NCBI GenBank assembly: GCA_963205005.1
Contig: CAUJHW010000152.1
Coordinates: 1 to 55,838, forward strand
DNA: 55,838 nucleotides
Direction of reading: 5' to 3'
Origin: Pseudomonadota bacterium
Lineage (GTDB): Bacteria > Pseudomonadota > Alphaproteobacteria > Caulobacterales > Caulobacteraceae
Part shown: in pieces, positions 43,847 to 53,466 of the stretch
Layout of the letters: each line of letters begins with the position of its first letter
Numbering within the stretch: position 1 is the stretch's first letter
Program-made: the position numbers and the translations under genes
The notes under the pieces: generated by a model
The model's input: the letters and a program-made list of their open reading frames with translations, nothing else
What the model was told of the DNA's origin: nothing
Database searches by the model: none

Positions 43847-44473
43847 TCAGGCCAGCGCCTCCGCTTCCCAGGCAAGGTATTCCGGCGTCTGCAGCAGCCG
43901 ATCGCAGTAAGCCTGCGCCGCGCCCGTGTCGCCATGGGCGGCGAGGTCCACCTGATAGGTGCGGAACCGCGTCGCTACAGGGGTGAAGAAGGCGTCGGCG
44001 ATCGACCACTCGCCCGCCAGGAACGGCCCGCCGAAACGGCCGAGCAGATCGTTCCACAGGGTCACGATCCGCCGCACATTGGCCTGGGTCGCCTCGGACA
44101 GCTCCAGCGACGCGGGCGTCGCGTCCAGCGCCATCGGACACTGCTGGCGCAGCGCCTGGAACCCCGAATGCATTTCCGCCGCCGCCGCCCGGGCGATCGC
44201 GCGCGCCGCCGGATCGCGCGGCCACAGCGCCGGGAAACGCTCGGCCAGGTACTCACAGACTGCCAGGGAGTCCCAGATCGTCAGGTCGCCGTCCTTCAGC
44301 GCCGGCACCAGGCCCGAGGGGGAATGTGGCCGGATCTGCGCGGCGCTCAGGTCATTCTCCTGCCGCAGCTCGACCAGCGTTTCGGTGAACGGCGTTCCGG
44401 TATGCTTCAGCGCCAGCCACGGCCGCATCGACCACGTCGACCACCGCTTCGTCCCGATCACCAGTTCCATCAT
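43847..44473 (-). CDS. Glutathione S-transferase family protein
   Basis: A 208-residue protein with a thioredoxin-like N-terminal domain (IGTKRWSTWSMRPWLALKHT, PSGLVPALKDGDLTIWDSLA) and an all-helical C-terminal domain (FLAGEWSIADAFFTPVATRF). The catalytic residue of the Ser/Cys type would be in RWSTWS. It belongs to the group near maleylacetoacetate isomerase and zeta-like GSTs, but the substrate is unknown. It is convergent with the mau operon, 21 bp apart, and divergent from the MFS gene. Confidence 0.88.
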   Translation of the reverse strand: MMELVIGTKRWSTWSMRPWLALKHTGTPFTETLVELRQENDLSAAQIRPHSPSGLVPALKDGDLTIWDSLAVCEYLAERFPALWPRDPAARAIARAAAAEMHSGFQALRQQCPMALDATPASLELSEATQANVRRIVTLWNDLLGRFGGPFLAGEWSIADAFFTPVATRFRTYQVDLAAHGDTGAAQAYCDRLLQTPEYLAWEAEALA

Positions 44474-44581
44474 GCGTCCTCACAATACGACCGATTTGAA
44501 ACACTTGAGCGCTTGCCGCCCCTCGCGTGGCGCCGTCTAGATTGCTCCAACAAACAGAAAGCGCAGAGGAAACCGTACCCC

Positions 44582-45949
44582 ATGAGCGAGTCCGTCTCTC
44601 CCGGCGCCGGCGTCAACTCCCCGCCGGCCGCCTCGGATACGCCCCTGGTTCCCTATACCGCCGCCTACCGCCGCTACGCCATGTGGCTGCTGCTCGGCAT
44701 CTACGTCATCAACTTCCTCGACCGGCAGGTGATCAACATCCTGGCCGAGCCGATCAAGGAAGAGCTGGGGCTGGCCGACTGGCAGCTCGGCCTGATGAGC
44801 GGCCTGGCGTTCGCGGTGTTCTACACCTTCCTCGGCATCCCGATCGCCCGCCTGGCCGAGCGCAAGAACCGCGCGGTCATCATCGGCAGCGCGGTCACCC
44901 TCTGGAGCGCCTTCACCGCCCTCTGCGCGATCGCCGGAAACTTCTGGCAGCTGATCATTTTCCGGATCGGCGTCGGTGTCGGCGAGGCCGGCTGCACGCC
45001 GCCCGCCCACTCGCTGATCGTCGACTACACGCCGAAGGAGAAGCGCGCCTCGGCCCTGGCCTTCTACTCCATGGGCACCCCAATCGGCGGCCTGCTGGGT
45101 CTGGTGATGGGCGGGATCGTGGCTGACGCCTACGGCTGGCGCGCCGCTTTCCTCGTGGCCGGGGTTCCCGGACTGGTGTTCGCGGCGCTGGCGTTCTTCA
45201 CGCTGAAGGAACCGCGCCGGCTGATCGCCGAGCATTCCGGCAGGATCGCCGTCGCCTCGGCGACCTTTGGCGAGACGGTGGCCTACCTCGCCAAGCGCAA
45301 CACCTTCTGGTACATCGCCGTCGCCGCGGCCATCAAGGCCTTCATCGGCTACGGCCACGCCCCGTTCACCGCCTCGTTCTTCCTGCGGAATCACACCGCC
45401 GAGATCGCAGCCCTGGCCAAGTCCTTCGGACTCGGGCCGGTCGGCTTCCTGGGTCTCGCGCTGGGCCTGATCAGCGGCACCGCCGGCGCCATCGGTTCCT
45501 GGGTCGGCGGCTGGATCGCCGACAAGTACGGCAAGAACGACCTGCGGGCCTACATGGTCGCTCCGGCCATCGCCAGCCTGGTCACCATTCCGGTCTATAT
45601 CCTCGCGGTCAGCATCGACTCGGCGTCGATCGCCCTCTGCATTCTGGCGATCAACGGCTTCCTCGGCACCCTCTGGTACGGGCCGGTCTACGGCACCGGC
45701 CAGTCGGTCGTGCCGCCGCACATGCGCGCCACCGCCGCGGCGCTGCTGCTGTTCATCATCAACCTTGTGGGCCTTGGACTGGGTCCGTTGGCCGTGGGCC
45801 TGCTGTCGGACTTCTACAACAAGGGCATGGGCATGGGCGCGGGAGAGGGCGTGCGCTGGGCGCTGATCACCTCGACCATGTTCGGCCTGATCGCGTTCGC
45901 CTGCTTCTGGCGCGCGCGCAAGACCATCCGCGAAGACACCGTCAGCTAG
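44582..45949 (+). CDS. MFS transporter, spinster-like
   Basis: A 455-residue major facilitator with about 12 helices. Family marks are YVINFLDRQVINILAEPIK in helix 1 and GLAFAVFYTFLGIPIARLAE, which fit the spinster/ACS-like group widespread in Caulobacterales. ATG 44582 follows AGAGGA. Two AMP-binding genes start 43 bp after its stop. It resembles the MFS protein at 51683 (shared patterns LNFIDR/INFLDR, GIPIARLAE and GEAG..PPAHSLI). The transported compound is probably an organic acid. Confidence 0.9.
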   Translation: MSESVSPGAGVNSPPAASDTPLVPYTAAYRRYAMWLLLGIYVINFLDRQVINILAEPIKEELGLADWQLGLMSGLAFAVFYTFLGIPIARLAERKNRAVIIGSAVTLWSAFTALCAIAGNFWQLIIFRIGVGVGEAGCTPPAHSLIVDYTPKEKRASALAFYSMGTPIGGLLGLVMGGIVADAYGWRAAFLVAGVPGLVFAALAFFTLKEPRRLIAEHSGRIAVASATFGETVAYLAKRNTFWYIAVAAAIKAFIGYGHAPFTASFFLRNHTAEIAALAKSFGLGPVGFLGLALGLISGTAGAIGSWVGGWIADKYGKNDLRAYMVAPAIASLVTIPVYILAVSIDSASIALCILAINGFLGTLWYGPVYGTGQSVVPPHMRATAAALLLFIINLVGLGLGPLAVGLLSDFYNKGMGMGAGEGVRWALITSTMFGLIAFACFWRARKTIREDTVS

Positions 45950-45992
45950 GTCCGGACTTCCGCGCGGCCCCACGGCCGCGCTAGGTTCGGCC

Positions 45993-47432
45993 ATGTTCGA
46001 CGTCTTCCTCGCCTACCAGGCGCGACAGCGGCCTCGGGCGCTGGCCGTGGTCACCCCGGCCCGGCGCGCGACCTACGCCCAGTTCGACGCCGACGTCAGC
46101 AGGTTCGCCGCCGGCGTTCTCGATCTCGGCCTGGACGTCGCGCCGGGACAGTCGGTGTCGCTGCGGTTCTCCGACACCTATCTGCAGTACGTCAGCCTCG
46201 TGGCGCTCGCCCGGATCGGCGTCGCCTCGGCGCCCGGTTTCGACAGTCGCGCAGAGTTCCGGCTCACTGACCTGCCGGAGGCCGCCGATCCGGGCCCGCC
46301 GTCCCAGGGGCGCACGGTGCGTCTCTCGCGGGACGGGTTGGCCCAGATCATGGCGGCCCCTGCGCGCGACCTGCCCCGCCCAAGCATCGATCCCGACGGG
46401 CTCGGACGGGTGATGCTGTCCTCGGGCACCACCCGCGTGCCCCGTCGCGTGGGCCTGAGCTGGCGGCGGCTCGACGCGGCGATCCACGGCGCCGTCGCCG
46501 CCTATGCCTACGGCCGGCTCGGAGTCTGGATTCCGGTCCTCGGCATCGACGCCATGATGGGGCTCACCCAGGCCATCACCGCCTGGTCGGTGGGGGCGGC
46601 GGTGGCGAACGGCTATCCGGTGGACGAGCTTGCCGGCCCGATGGAGCGCTACGGATCCGGGATAATCTGCATGACCCCCGTCCAGCTCCGCCACCTGCTG
46701 GCCCGGCTTCCCGAAGGTTTCACGCCGCAGCCCGGCTGGATGATCACCACCGGGGGCAGCGCCCTCCCCCTCTCCGTGGCGCGCGAGGCCCGCCTGCGGC
46801 TCACGCCGGACATCCGGGTGATCTACGGCGCGACCGAGGCCGGGCTAGCGGCGACCGGCCATGCCGCCGGTCTGGAAACCGCCCCGGACATGATCGGCCA
46901 CGTCCCCCCCGGCGCCGAGGTGCAGGTGGTCGACGACGACGATCGCCCCGTACCGCCCGGCGGGTCCGGCGAACTGCGCATTCGCGGCGAGCGCACCACC
47001 CTGGGCTATCTGGACGATCCCGAGGGTAGCGCCGAGCGCTTCCGGGACGGCTGGTTCTACACCCGCGACATCGGCCGCTACCTTCCCGACGGACGCCTTG
47101 TGCTCGAGGGACGCGTCGATGACCGCATGAACCTGGGCGGGATCAAGTTCATGCCGCGCCTGCTGGAGGAGGCCGCCTTCGACTGTCCCGGCGTCTTCGA
47201 CTGCGCCGCCTTCGCCGTGCCGGACGCCCAGGGCCTTGACCAGTGCTGGCTGGCGGTTGTGGCGGCTCCGGACTTCGAGCGCGACAGTCTCGCCCGCCAT
47301 CTCACCGGCTACGGCGGCCTGCCGGCCAACCGCTTCGCCTGGATCGACGAGATTCCCCGCAACGCCATGGGCAAGGTCGAGCGCGCCAAGCTCCGCGACG
47401 CGCTGATGGCCGCGCTTGGCGATGCCCGCTAG
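45993..47432 (+). CDS. Atypical AMP-binding enzyme (acyl-CoA synthetase-like), first copy
   Basis: A 479-residue member of the adenylate-forming family. The P-loop is SSGTTRVPRRVGL, where most members have SSGTTG.PK, so the Gly and Lys are replaced. Later motifs are ordinary: YGATEAG, DGWFYTRDIGRYL, GRVDDRMNLGG and the catalytic Lys in RNAMGKVER. The chain is short for the family (500-560), mostly in the N-terminal domain. It would activate a carboxylate to an acyl-adenylate and possibly to a CoA ester. It shares extensive identity with the next gene, so the pair arose by tandem duplication. Confidence 0.85.
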   Translation: MFDVFLAYQARQRPRALAVVTPARRATYAQFDADVSRFAAGVLDLGLDVAPGQSVSLRFSDTYLQYVSLVALARIGVASAPGFDSRAEFRLTDLPEAADPGPPSQGRTVRLSRDGLAQIMAAPARDLPRPSIDPDGLGRVMLSSGTTRVPRRVGLSWRRLDAAIHGAVAAYAYGRLGVWIPVLGIDAMMGLTQAITAWSVGAAVANGYPVDELAGPMERYGSGIICMTPVQLRHLLARLPEGFTPQPGWMITTGGSALPLSVAREARLRLTPDIRVIYGATEAGLAATGHAAGLETAPDMIGHVPPGAEVQVVDDDDRPVPPGGSGELRIRGERTTLGYLDDPEGSAERFRDGWFYTRDIGRYLPDGRLVLEGRVDDRMNLGGIKFMPRLLEEAAFDCPGVFDCAAFAVPDAQGLDQCWLAVVAAPDFERDSLARHLTGYGGLPANRFAWIDEIPRNAMGKVERAKLRDALMAALGDAR

Positions 47433-47441
47433 GCTGCCCCC

Positions 47442-48842
47442 ATGCTTGAAGGCCCGATCAAGGACCATGCCCGCTGGACCCCGCGCGCGCCGGCGGTGAT
47501 CGCGCAGGGGCGGACGGTCTCCTACGCCCAGTTCGACGCCGACATCGACCGTTTCGCCGGCGCGTTCCTGGACCTGGGGATCGGTCCCGGCTCCGGCGTC
47601 ATCGCCCTGCAGATCGACGTTCCCTACCTGCACCATGTGGCGATCTGCGCCCTGTCGCGGATCGGCGCGGTTTCCTCCGCGGGCCACGACGAGGCCGCCG
47701 AGCTGCGTATCACCGACGGCAATGAACCACGCCCGCAGCAGCCGACCCTGCGACTGGGCAGCGACGCCATCGCCGCCATCCTCGCCGCTCCGCCCCGGTC
47801 CATCCCCCGTCTCGATACCGACCCCGACAGCCTGGCGCGCGTCATGCTGACATCGGGCACCACCCTGAAGCCCCGCCGCATCGGCCTGAGCTGGCGCCGC
47901 CTCGACGCGGCCAACCACACCACCCTGCGCACCTACGGGGCCGGGAAGCTTGGCACGTGGCTCGCCCTGCCCGGCGTCGACTCCATGATGGGCTACAGCT
48001 TCGCCATGGCGGCGTGGACGACCGGCGGGGCCCTGGCTGTCACGCCCGTCGCCGACCTGCCGGCCCTTCTGGAAACCGCGGCGCAGGGGGTGCTGGGCGT
48101 CACCCCGGTGCAGCTCCGCAGCCTGCTGGACGACCTGCCTCCGGGCTTTGAACCGCGTCCGGGGTGGCGAATCTTCTCCGGCGGCTCGCTGATGCCCACG
48201 CCCGTGGCGCGCGAGGCCTGCCTGCGCATCAGCCCGGACCTGATCGTCAACTACGGCTCGACCGAAGCCAGTGTGAACGCACTCTGCGCCATCGACCTCA
48301 ACGCTCCGCCCGGCGTCGTGGGCTACACGCCCCATGGCGCGACCGTCGAGGTGATGGCGCCGGACGGCGAGTCCGGCGAGATCCGCATCCGGTCCAGCCG
48401 CATGACCTATGGCTATCTCGACGATCCTGTTGAGACCGCCGCCCGGTTCCGCGACGGCTGGTTCTATCCCGGCGACGTGGGCCGCCGCCTGCCGGACGGA
48501 CGTCTGGTGCTGGAAGGCCGCGTCGACGACCGGATGAATCTCGGCGGCTTCAAGTTCATGCCGGGCGCCCTGGAGGCGCCGGCCCTTGAGTGCCCGGGGG
48601 TGGTCGACTGCGCCGCCTTCGCCGCGCCCGATCTGCAGGGGATCGACCACTGCTGGCTGGCCGTGGTCACTGTCCCGGGTTTCGACCGCGACAGTCTCGC
48701 CGTGCATCTTTCAGGGTATCAGGGTCTGCCCGAGAACCGTTTCGCCTGGATCGACGCGATCCCGCGCAACGCCATGGGCAAGGTCGAGCGCGGCACGCTG
48801 CGTGATGCGCTCATCGCCGCCCTCAAGGTGGGCGGCGGCTGA
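47442..48842 (+). CDS. Atypical AMP-binding enzyme (acyl-CoA synthetase-like), second copy
   Basis: A 466-residue paralogue of the upstream gene, 9 bp after it. The P-loop is TSGTTLKPRRIGLSWRRL, again without the usual Gly and with Arg where Lys is expected. It keeps YGSTEAS, GYLDDPVETAARFRDGWFY, GRVDDRMNLGG and RNAMGKVERG. The N-terminal YAQFDADIDRFAGAFLDLGI matches YAQFDADVSRFAAGVLDLGL in copy one. Both may work on the same or related acids, or form a heteromer. There is no strong ribosome-binding site before ATG 47442, so translation may be coupled to the upstream gene. Confidence 0.85.
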   Translation: MLEGPIKDHARWTPRAPAVIAQGRTVSYAQFDADIDRFAGAFLDLGIGPGSGVIALQIDVPYLHHVAICALSRIGAVSSAGHDEAAELRITDGNEPRPQQPTLRLGSDAIAAILAAPPRSIPRLDTDPDSLARVMLTSGTTLKPRRIGLSWRRLDAANHTTLRTYGAGKLGTWLALPGVDSMMGYSFAMAAWTTGGALAVTPVADLPALLETAAQGVLGVTPVQLRSLLDDLPPGFEPRPGWRIFSGGSLMPTPVAREACLRISPDLIVNYGSTEASVNALCAIDLNAPPGVVGYTPHGATVEVMAPDGESGEIRIRSSRMTYGYLDDPVETAARFRDGWFYPGDVGRRLPDGRLVLEGRVDDRMNLGGFKFMPGALEAPALECPGVVDCAAFAAPDLQGIDHCWLAVVTVPGFDRDSLAVHLSGYQGLPENRFAWIDAIPRNAMGKVERGTLRDALIAALKVGGG

Positions 48843-48884
48843 CGCGGGCCCTGGGACCCGCGCCAGCCTTTCCGTCGTTCAGGT

Positions 48885-51332
48885 CTAGTAGGCGAAACGC
48901 AGGGTCACGCCGTAGGTGCGCGGCTGGCCCAGGAACGCGTCATACGAACCCGACTGCAGCACCGAGGCGAACGCCACCTGATAGTAGGTGTCGTCGGTCA
49001 GGTTCTGCATGAAGGCTTCCAGCGACCAGCGCTTGTCTTCCGAACCCACGCCGATGCGCGCGTTCACCAGGGTGTAGCCCGGCTGGTTCTTCACCGGATC
49101 GAGGTCCGAGCCGGTGTTGAAGCCCGAGACCGTCTTGCCGTTCACCGCGATGCGGCCGATGAGGCCCTCCGCGATCGGGCGTTCATAGGTCACGCCCAGA
49201 GACGCCGACCACAGGGGCGCCAGCGACAGGCGCGAGCCCGGCAGGTTGGCGCCCAGGAACAGCGGCGTCGAACGCGGATAGAACGTCTGGGCGTAGGTCA
49301 CCCCGCCGTTCAGGCTCAGGCCGTCCACCGGGGTGAACCACAGGAAGTCGGCGTCGACGCCCTTGGAGATCACCTTGGGCACCGAGGCCACCGAGAACAC
49401 CAGCCCGTTGAAGGCGTTGAGCTGGAAGTCCTTGTATTCCTGGTAGAACAGGGTGGCGTTCAGCAGCACCGTGCGGTCGAACAGGGTGTTCTTCACGCCG
49501 ACTTCGTAGGAGTCCACCGTTTCCGGCGCGAAGGCGGTGTCCAGCACCGGGTCCGTGCCCTGGCCCGCGACGGTCTGGTTCGTCGTGGCGATCCGGTCGA
49601 GGTTGAAGCCGCCGGCCTTGTAGCCGCGGGCGTAGGACGCATAGGCCAGCACTTCCGGGGTGAACCGGTAGGCGACCTTGGCGGTGCCGGTCAGCTTGTC
49701 TTCCTTGAGAGCCTGCTTGGTCGTGCCGATCTGGCCGAAGCGCGGGCTGTTGGAGGTGGCGCACAGCACCTGATACGGGCCGGCGGCCAGGGTGCCGTTG
49801 GCGCGGACCAGCGTCGTCGGAAGTCGACCCGCCAGAGCGGCCCCGCTGGCCAGGGCCGTGGCGCAGCCGATCCCGCCGTCGGTGTTGCTCCAGAAGGTGT
49901 TGAGATCCTTCTCTTCCCACGTGTAGCGCAGGCCCACGGTCAGCTCGAGCGCCTCGGTCACCTGATAGCTGTTGTTGGTGAAGAGCGAGAAGCCCTCCTC
50001 CTTCTGACGGTACAGGTCGTCCTGGCCGAAGCCGGGCCGGAAGGTGGAGCCATTGGCCGGGCGGCCAGTGAAGAACGGCAGCGAATTGCCCAGCAACGCC
50101 GAGACGTACGGCTCGTACTGGGTCCCGTAGTTCACGGTCCGGACGTGCAGGCCGAGGGTCTCACGGGTGTAGAACGCGCCGACCAGCCAGTTGAGCTTGT
50201 CGGTCGAGCCCGCCAGCCGCACTTCCTGGCTGAAGGTGTGGAACTTGGTCGAGCCCGGATTCGAGACCTCGTTCTTGGTCGGGGAATACAGGATGTCGGC
50301 CGAGGTCCAGTCCACGTCGGCGCCGCCGGTCTGGCTCCAGTTCCGGATCGCCGTGATCGAGGTCAGCTTCGCATCGCCCAGCAGGCCCGTGCGCCAGTTG
50401 GCTTCCAGGGCGCCGCCCTGGTCGATGATGGTCTTCTTGAAGCTGCGGTTCGAATAGTCGCGGAAGCCGTCCGGATCCACCGGGTTGGCCAGGCCGCCGG
50501 GCGCGAGCGCCAGGACGATCGCCGCGGTCGCGCCGTTCTTGATCTGGACCGCGCCGCAGCAGCGCTCGTCGCGCTTGGTGTAGTCGAGGGCCAGGTTGAA
50601 ATCGAGGCTCGACGTCGGCTGCGCCAGCACCTGCAGGCGGCCGGTGTAGAAGTCCTGGTCGTTGTTGTCCGGGCCGGCGGTCTTGTAATAGCCGTCACGC
50701 TCGCGGGCGGCGACATAGACGCGGGCGGCCACGACATCGCCCAGGACCGGGCCGTTGAGCGACAGCGCCGCGCCGAAGCCGCTATAGTTGCTGGCGGTCA
50801 CTTCCGAGTTGGCCGACAGGGTGAAGTCTGGACGCCTGGTCAGGATGTTGATGACGCCGGCGGTGGTGTTCTTGCCGAACAGCGTGCCCTGCGGCCCCTT
50901 CAGCACTTCGATGCGCTGCATCTCGCCCAGGTCGCTGAACGCGACGCCGTTGCGGGGGCGGTAGACGCCGTCGATCACCACGCCGACCGAGGATTCCAGG
51001 CCCGGGTTGTCGCCGACCGTGCCGATGCCACGGATGCGGGCGCTGGTGATGGCCGAGCTCGAGGTCGAGGTCACCGTCAGGCCGGGGGCGACGATGGTCA
51101 GGTCCTTGATGTCGCGGATGCCGGCGTCCTGCAGTTACTGGGCGTTCACCGACGTCACCACGATCGGCACGTCCTGCAGGCTCTGCTCGCGCTTCTGGGC
51201 GGTGACGACGATCTCGTCGATCGTCCGCTGGCCTTCATCGGCGCCGCCCTGCGTCTGGGCCAGGGCCGGGGTCGAGGTGGCGAGCGCGAGGGCCAGCAGC
51301 GAAACGCCGCCAAGGATTGTACGTTGGCTCAT
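48885..51332 (-). pseudogene. TonB-dependent receptor interrupted by one in-frame stop
   Basis: One continuous frame of 816 codons from ATG 51332 is broken by a single TAA at 51135-51137 (codon 66). Before it lie a signal peptide (SLLALALATSTPALAQ) and the plug start (DEIVVTAQKREQSLQDVP). After it the same frame goes straight on (LQDAGIRDIKDLTIVAPGL) through ARIRGIGTVG, EVLKGPQGTLFGKNTTAGVI and the barrel to YGVTLRFAY. No frameshift or deletion is seen, and a CAA to TAA change would explain it. The gene is either newly inactivated, read through, or affected by a sequencing error. Restart at GTG 51074 would give a product without signal peptide. It lies convergent with the ligase pair and divergent from the MFS gene at 51683. 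Confidence 0.85.
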
Positions 51333-51682
51333 GAGAGGGATCCTCCAATCGACGCGCCTCGATCGGAGCGCCTGTTGGGCGCCCTCTTGCCCCCAAACCG
51401 CTGTTTGAAAAGTGTTACAAGCGCTTCATCCAGACGTTTCATCCCGCAGTGCGGCGTTATCGCAACACCTTACGCCATAAGGGATTGCGACGTTCGCCGA
51501 ACTCTATTTTCCGCAATGCAAGGTGTCGGGCGAATGGCGGCGGCGCCTGGCGGGCGCGCGGCCCCTGTTTGTCGAACATCCCCCTACCACTAGTCCCCGC
51601 ACCCCGCTAACGTCCCCGCAACAACTGCCGCCGCCCCCGGTCCGGGCGGACGGAGAAACACTTCGGGGGAAGAGACGACCAC
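51333..51682. other. Intergenic region between TonB receptor and MFS gene
   Basis: These 350 bp between divergent genes hold no convincing gene. The middle part (51400-51520) is less GC-rich and probably carries the promoters. A weak dyad CCTTA-CGCCA-TAAGG is at 51468-51482. The stretch TTTGAAAAGTGTTACAAGCG near 51411 loosely resembles TTTGAAACACTTGAGCGCTT before the MFS gene at 44582. Confidence 0.5.
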
Positions 51683-53173
51683 ATGACCGACGCCACGGCC
51701 ACGGCCGACACGTCTGCGCGTCCGCACTTCAGTGACGGTTACAAGCGCCTCGTCCTCACCCTGCTGGTGGTGGCCTACACGCTCAACTTCATCGACCGGA
51801 CGATCATTTCCACCATCGGTCAGGCGATCAAGGTCGACCTGAAGATCTCCGACACCCAGCTGGGCCTGCTGGGCGGGCTATACTTCGCCCTGCTCTACAC
51901 CCTGCTCGGTATCCCCATCGCCAGGCTGGCCGAGCGGTTCAACCGCGTGAACATCATCGCCGTCTCGATCGTCATCTGGTCGGGTTTCACCGCCTTGTGC
52001 GGCACAGCGGCCAGCTTCGCCCAGCTCGCGGCCTACCGGTTCGGCGTCGGCGTCGGCGAAGCCGGGCTCTCGCCGCCCGCCCACTCGCTGATCTCGGACT
52101 ATTTCGAACCCAACAAGCGGGCATCCGCGCTCGCGGTCTACAGCTTCGGCATCCCCCTGGGCTCGATGTTCGGGGCGGTCATCGGCGGCCAGATGCTGGA
52201 CCATTTCACCTGGCGGGTGGCCTTCATGCTGGTGGGCATCCCCGGCATCATCATCGCCATCCTGCTGAGGATGTTGGTCAAGGAACCGCCCCGCGGCCAC
52301 TCCGAACCCGACGGCCATGTGGCCCCCGAGAAGGCCGCCTATTCGCTGGCCAAGGAGTTCTCCGAGATCGGCGCCGTCATCCGGACCCTGTTCGCCAGCT
52401 GGCCGGTGCTCAACATGGTGCTGGGGATGACCCTGGTTTCCTTCGCCGGCTACGGGGGCGGCCAGTTCGCCCCGCCCTACTTCATCCGGGCCTTCGGGCT
52501 GACCTACGGCGAGGTCGGCCTGATCGTCGGCCTGGTGGCCGGCATCTCGCAGGGCGTGGGCACCCTGGCCGGCGGGCCGATCACCGACCGCCTCGGGCGC
52601 CTGGGCCCGAAATGGTATTCCCTGGTGCCGGCCATCGGGGTGACGCTGGCGTTCCCGTTCATCTACCTGATCTACACCGCGGCAAGCTGGCAGGCAGCGG
52701 CGCTGCTGCTGCTGCTTCCCGGCCTGTTCTCCTATGTCTACCTCGGCCCCACGTTCGGCGTGGTGCAGAACATGGTGCCGGCGCACCGTCGGGCGACGGC
52801 GACGGCGGTCCTGCTGTTCTTCGTCAACCTGATCGCATTGGGCGGCGGACCGCCCTTCGCGGGCTGGCTGATCGATCAGTTCGCTGCCTTCCATCTGGCC
52901 AACCCGGGCGACAGCGGCCTGTGGGCGGCCGTCAGCCACCTGTTCGCGGCCGGTGGCTCGGCCTTCCAGGCCAGCTGCCCGGGCGGCTCGGCGCCGGCCG
53001 GAGCCGCGCCCGATGTGGTCGCTGCCTGCCAGGGCTCACTGGTGCTCGCCACCCGCCATGGGATCATCGTGTCCTATGCGGTGAGCCTGTGGGGCGCGTT
53101 CCACTACTTCCTGGGCTCGTTCGGGCTCGCCAAGGCGATGGCGAAAGCCCGCGCCGACCGCGGCGAAGCCTAG
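51683..53173 (+). CDS. MFS transporter, spinster-like
   Basis: A 496-residue transporter with about 12 helices. N-terminal marks are YTLNFIDRTIISTIGQAIK and GGLYFALLYTLLGIPIARLA, with GVGEAGLSPPAHSLI in the middle. A cysteine-containing polar segment (FQASCPGGSAPAG) between late helices is longer than in the 44582 protein. GGGGAAGAGACGACC precedes the ATG. The receptor gene is divergent, so the two probably share substrate or regulation. Transcription ends at a strong hairpin 20 bp after the stop. Confidence 0.9.
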   Translation: MTDATATADTSARPHFSDGYKRLVLTLLVVAYTLNFIDRTIISTIGQAIKVDLKISDTQLGLLGGLYFALLYTLLGIPIARLAERFNRVNIIAVSIVIWSGFTALCGTAASFAQLAAYRFGVGVGEAGLSPPAHSLISDYFEPNKRASALAVYSFGIPLGSMFGAVIGGQMLDHFTWRVAFMLVGIPGIIIAILLRMLVKEPPRGHSEPDGHVAPEKAAYSLAKEFSEIGAVIRTLFASWPVLNMVLGMTLVSFAGYGGGQFAPPYFIRAFGLTYGEVGLIVGLVAGISQGVGTLAGGPITDRLGRLGPKWYSLVPAIGVTLAFPFIYLIYTAASWQAAALLLLLPGLFSYVYLGPTFGVVQNMVPAHRRATATAVLLFFVNLIALGGGPPFAGWLIDQFAAFHLANPGDSGLWAAVSHLFAAGGSAFQASCPGGSAPAGAAPDVVAACQGSLVLATRHGIIVSYAVSLWGAFHYFLGSFGLAKAMAKARADRGEA

Positions 53174-53192
53174 CCCCCGACGGGTCTTCCAG

Positions 53193-53236
53193 GCGCCGCG
53201 CCGGGCCCCTCCAGCAGGGGACCGGCGCGGCGCTTT
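53193..53236 (+). terminator. Terminator hairpin after the MFS gene
   Basis: A perfect 12-bp outer stem (GCGCCGCGCCGG, 53193-53204, with CCGGCGCGGCGC, 53222-53233) encloses a second stem CCCCT/AGGGG. It is followed by TTTC. The T-run is short but the stem is very strong. Confidence 0.7.
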
Positions 53237-53466
53237 CGATTCCCGAAGACCGCCAGCGAAACCAAAGCGCGCGTAGGGCATTGAACCGTCGTCGGGGGAC
53301 GGATCGAGGCCGCCCCATGCAGCTGCACGCAACGCCGACCTCTGCCACCGCAAGTATGGTAAATAATCGCTTAGCGCGAGAAATGCGCTCGCCCGCCGGG
53401 GGCGAACGCTTGTGGCGCCACTCAGGGCTGCGCAGGGTCGACCCTGGATTTCATCGGGTGACCACC

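Noticed and set aside
44499-44518. Shared operator between the MFS leaders at 44499 and 51411
   Set aside because: The similarity is limited to a few bases (TTTGAAA and AGCGCTT-like parts) with different spacing; too weak to annotate as a site.
48843-48862. Hairpin CGCGGG/CCCGCG between the second ligase and the TonB receptor
   Set aside because: The stem has only six pairs and no T-run on either strand, so a terminator call is not supported.
51997-53466. Long plus-strand frame joined to the PEP-CTERM gene
   Set aside because: It overlaps the MFS gene in another frame, crosses the terminator, and has low-complexity Arg/Gly/Pro content; the signal peptide starts at 53467.
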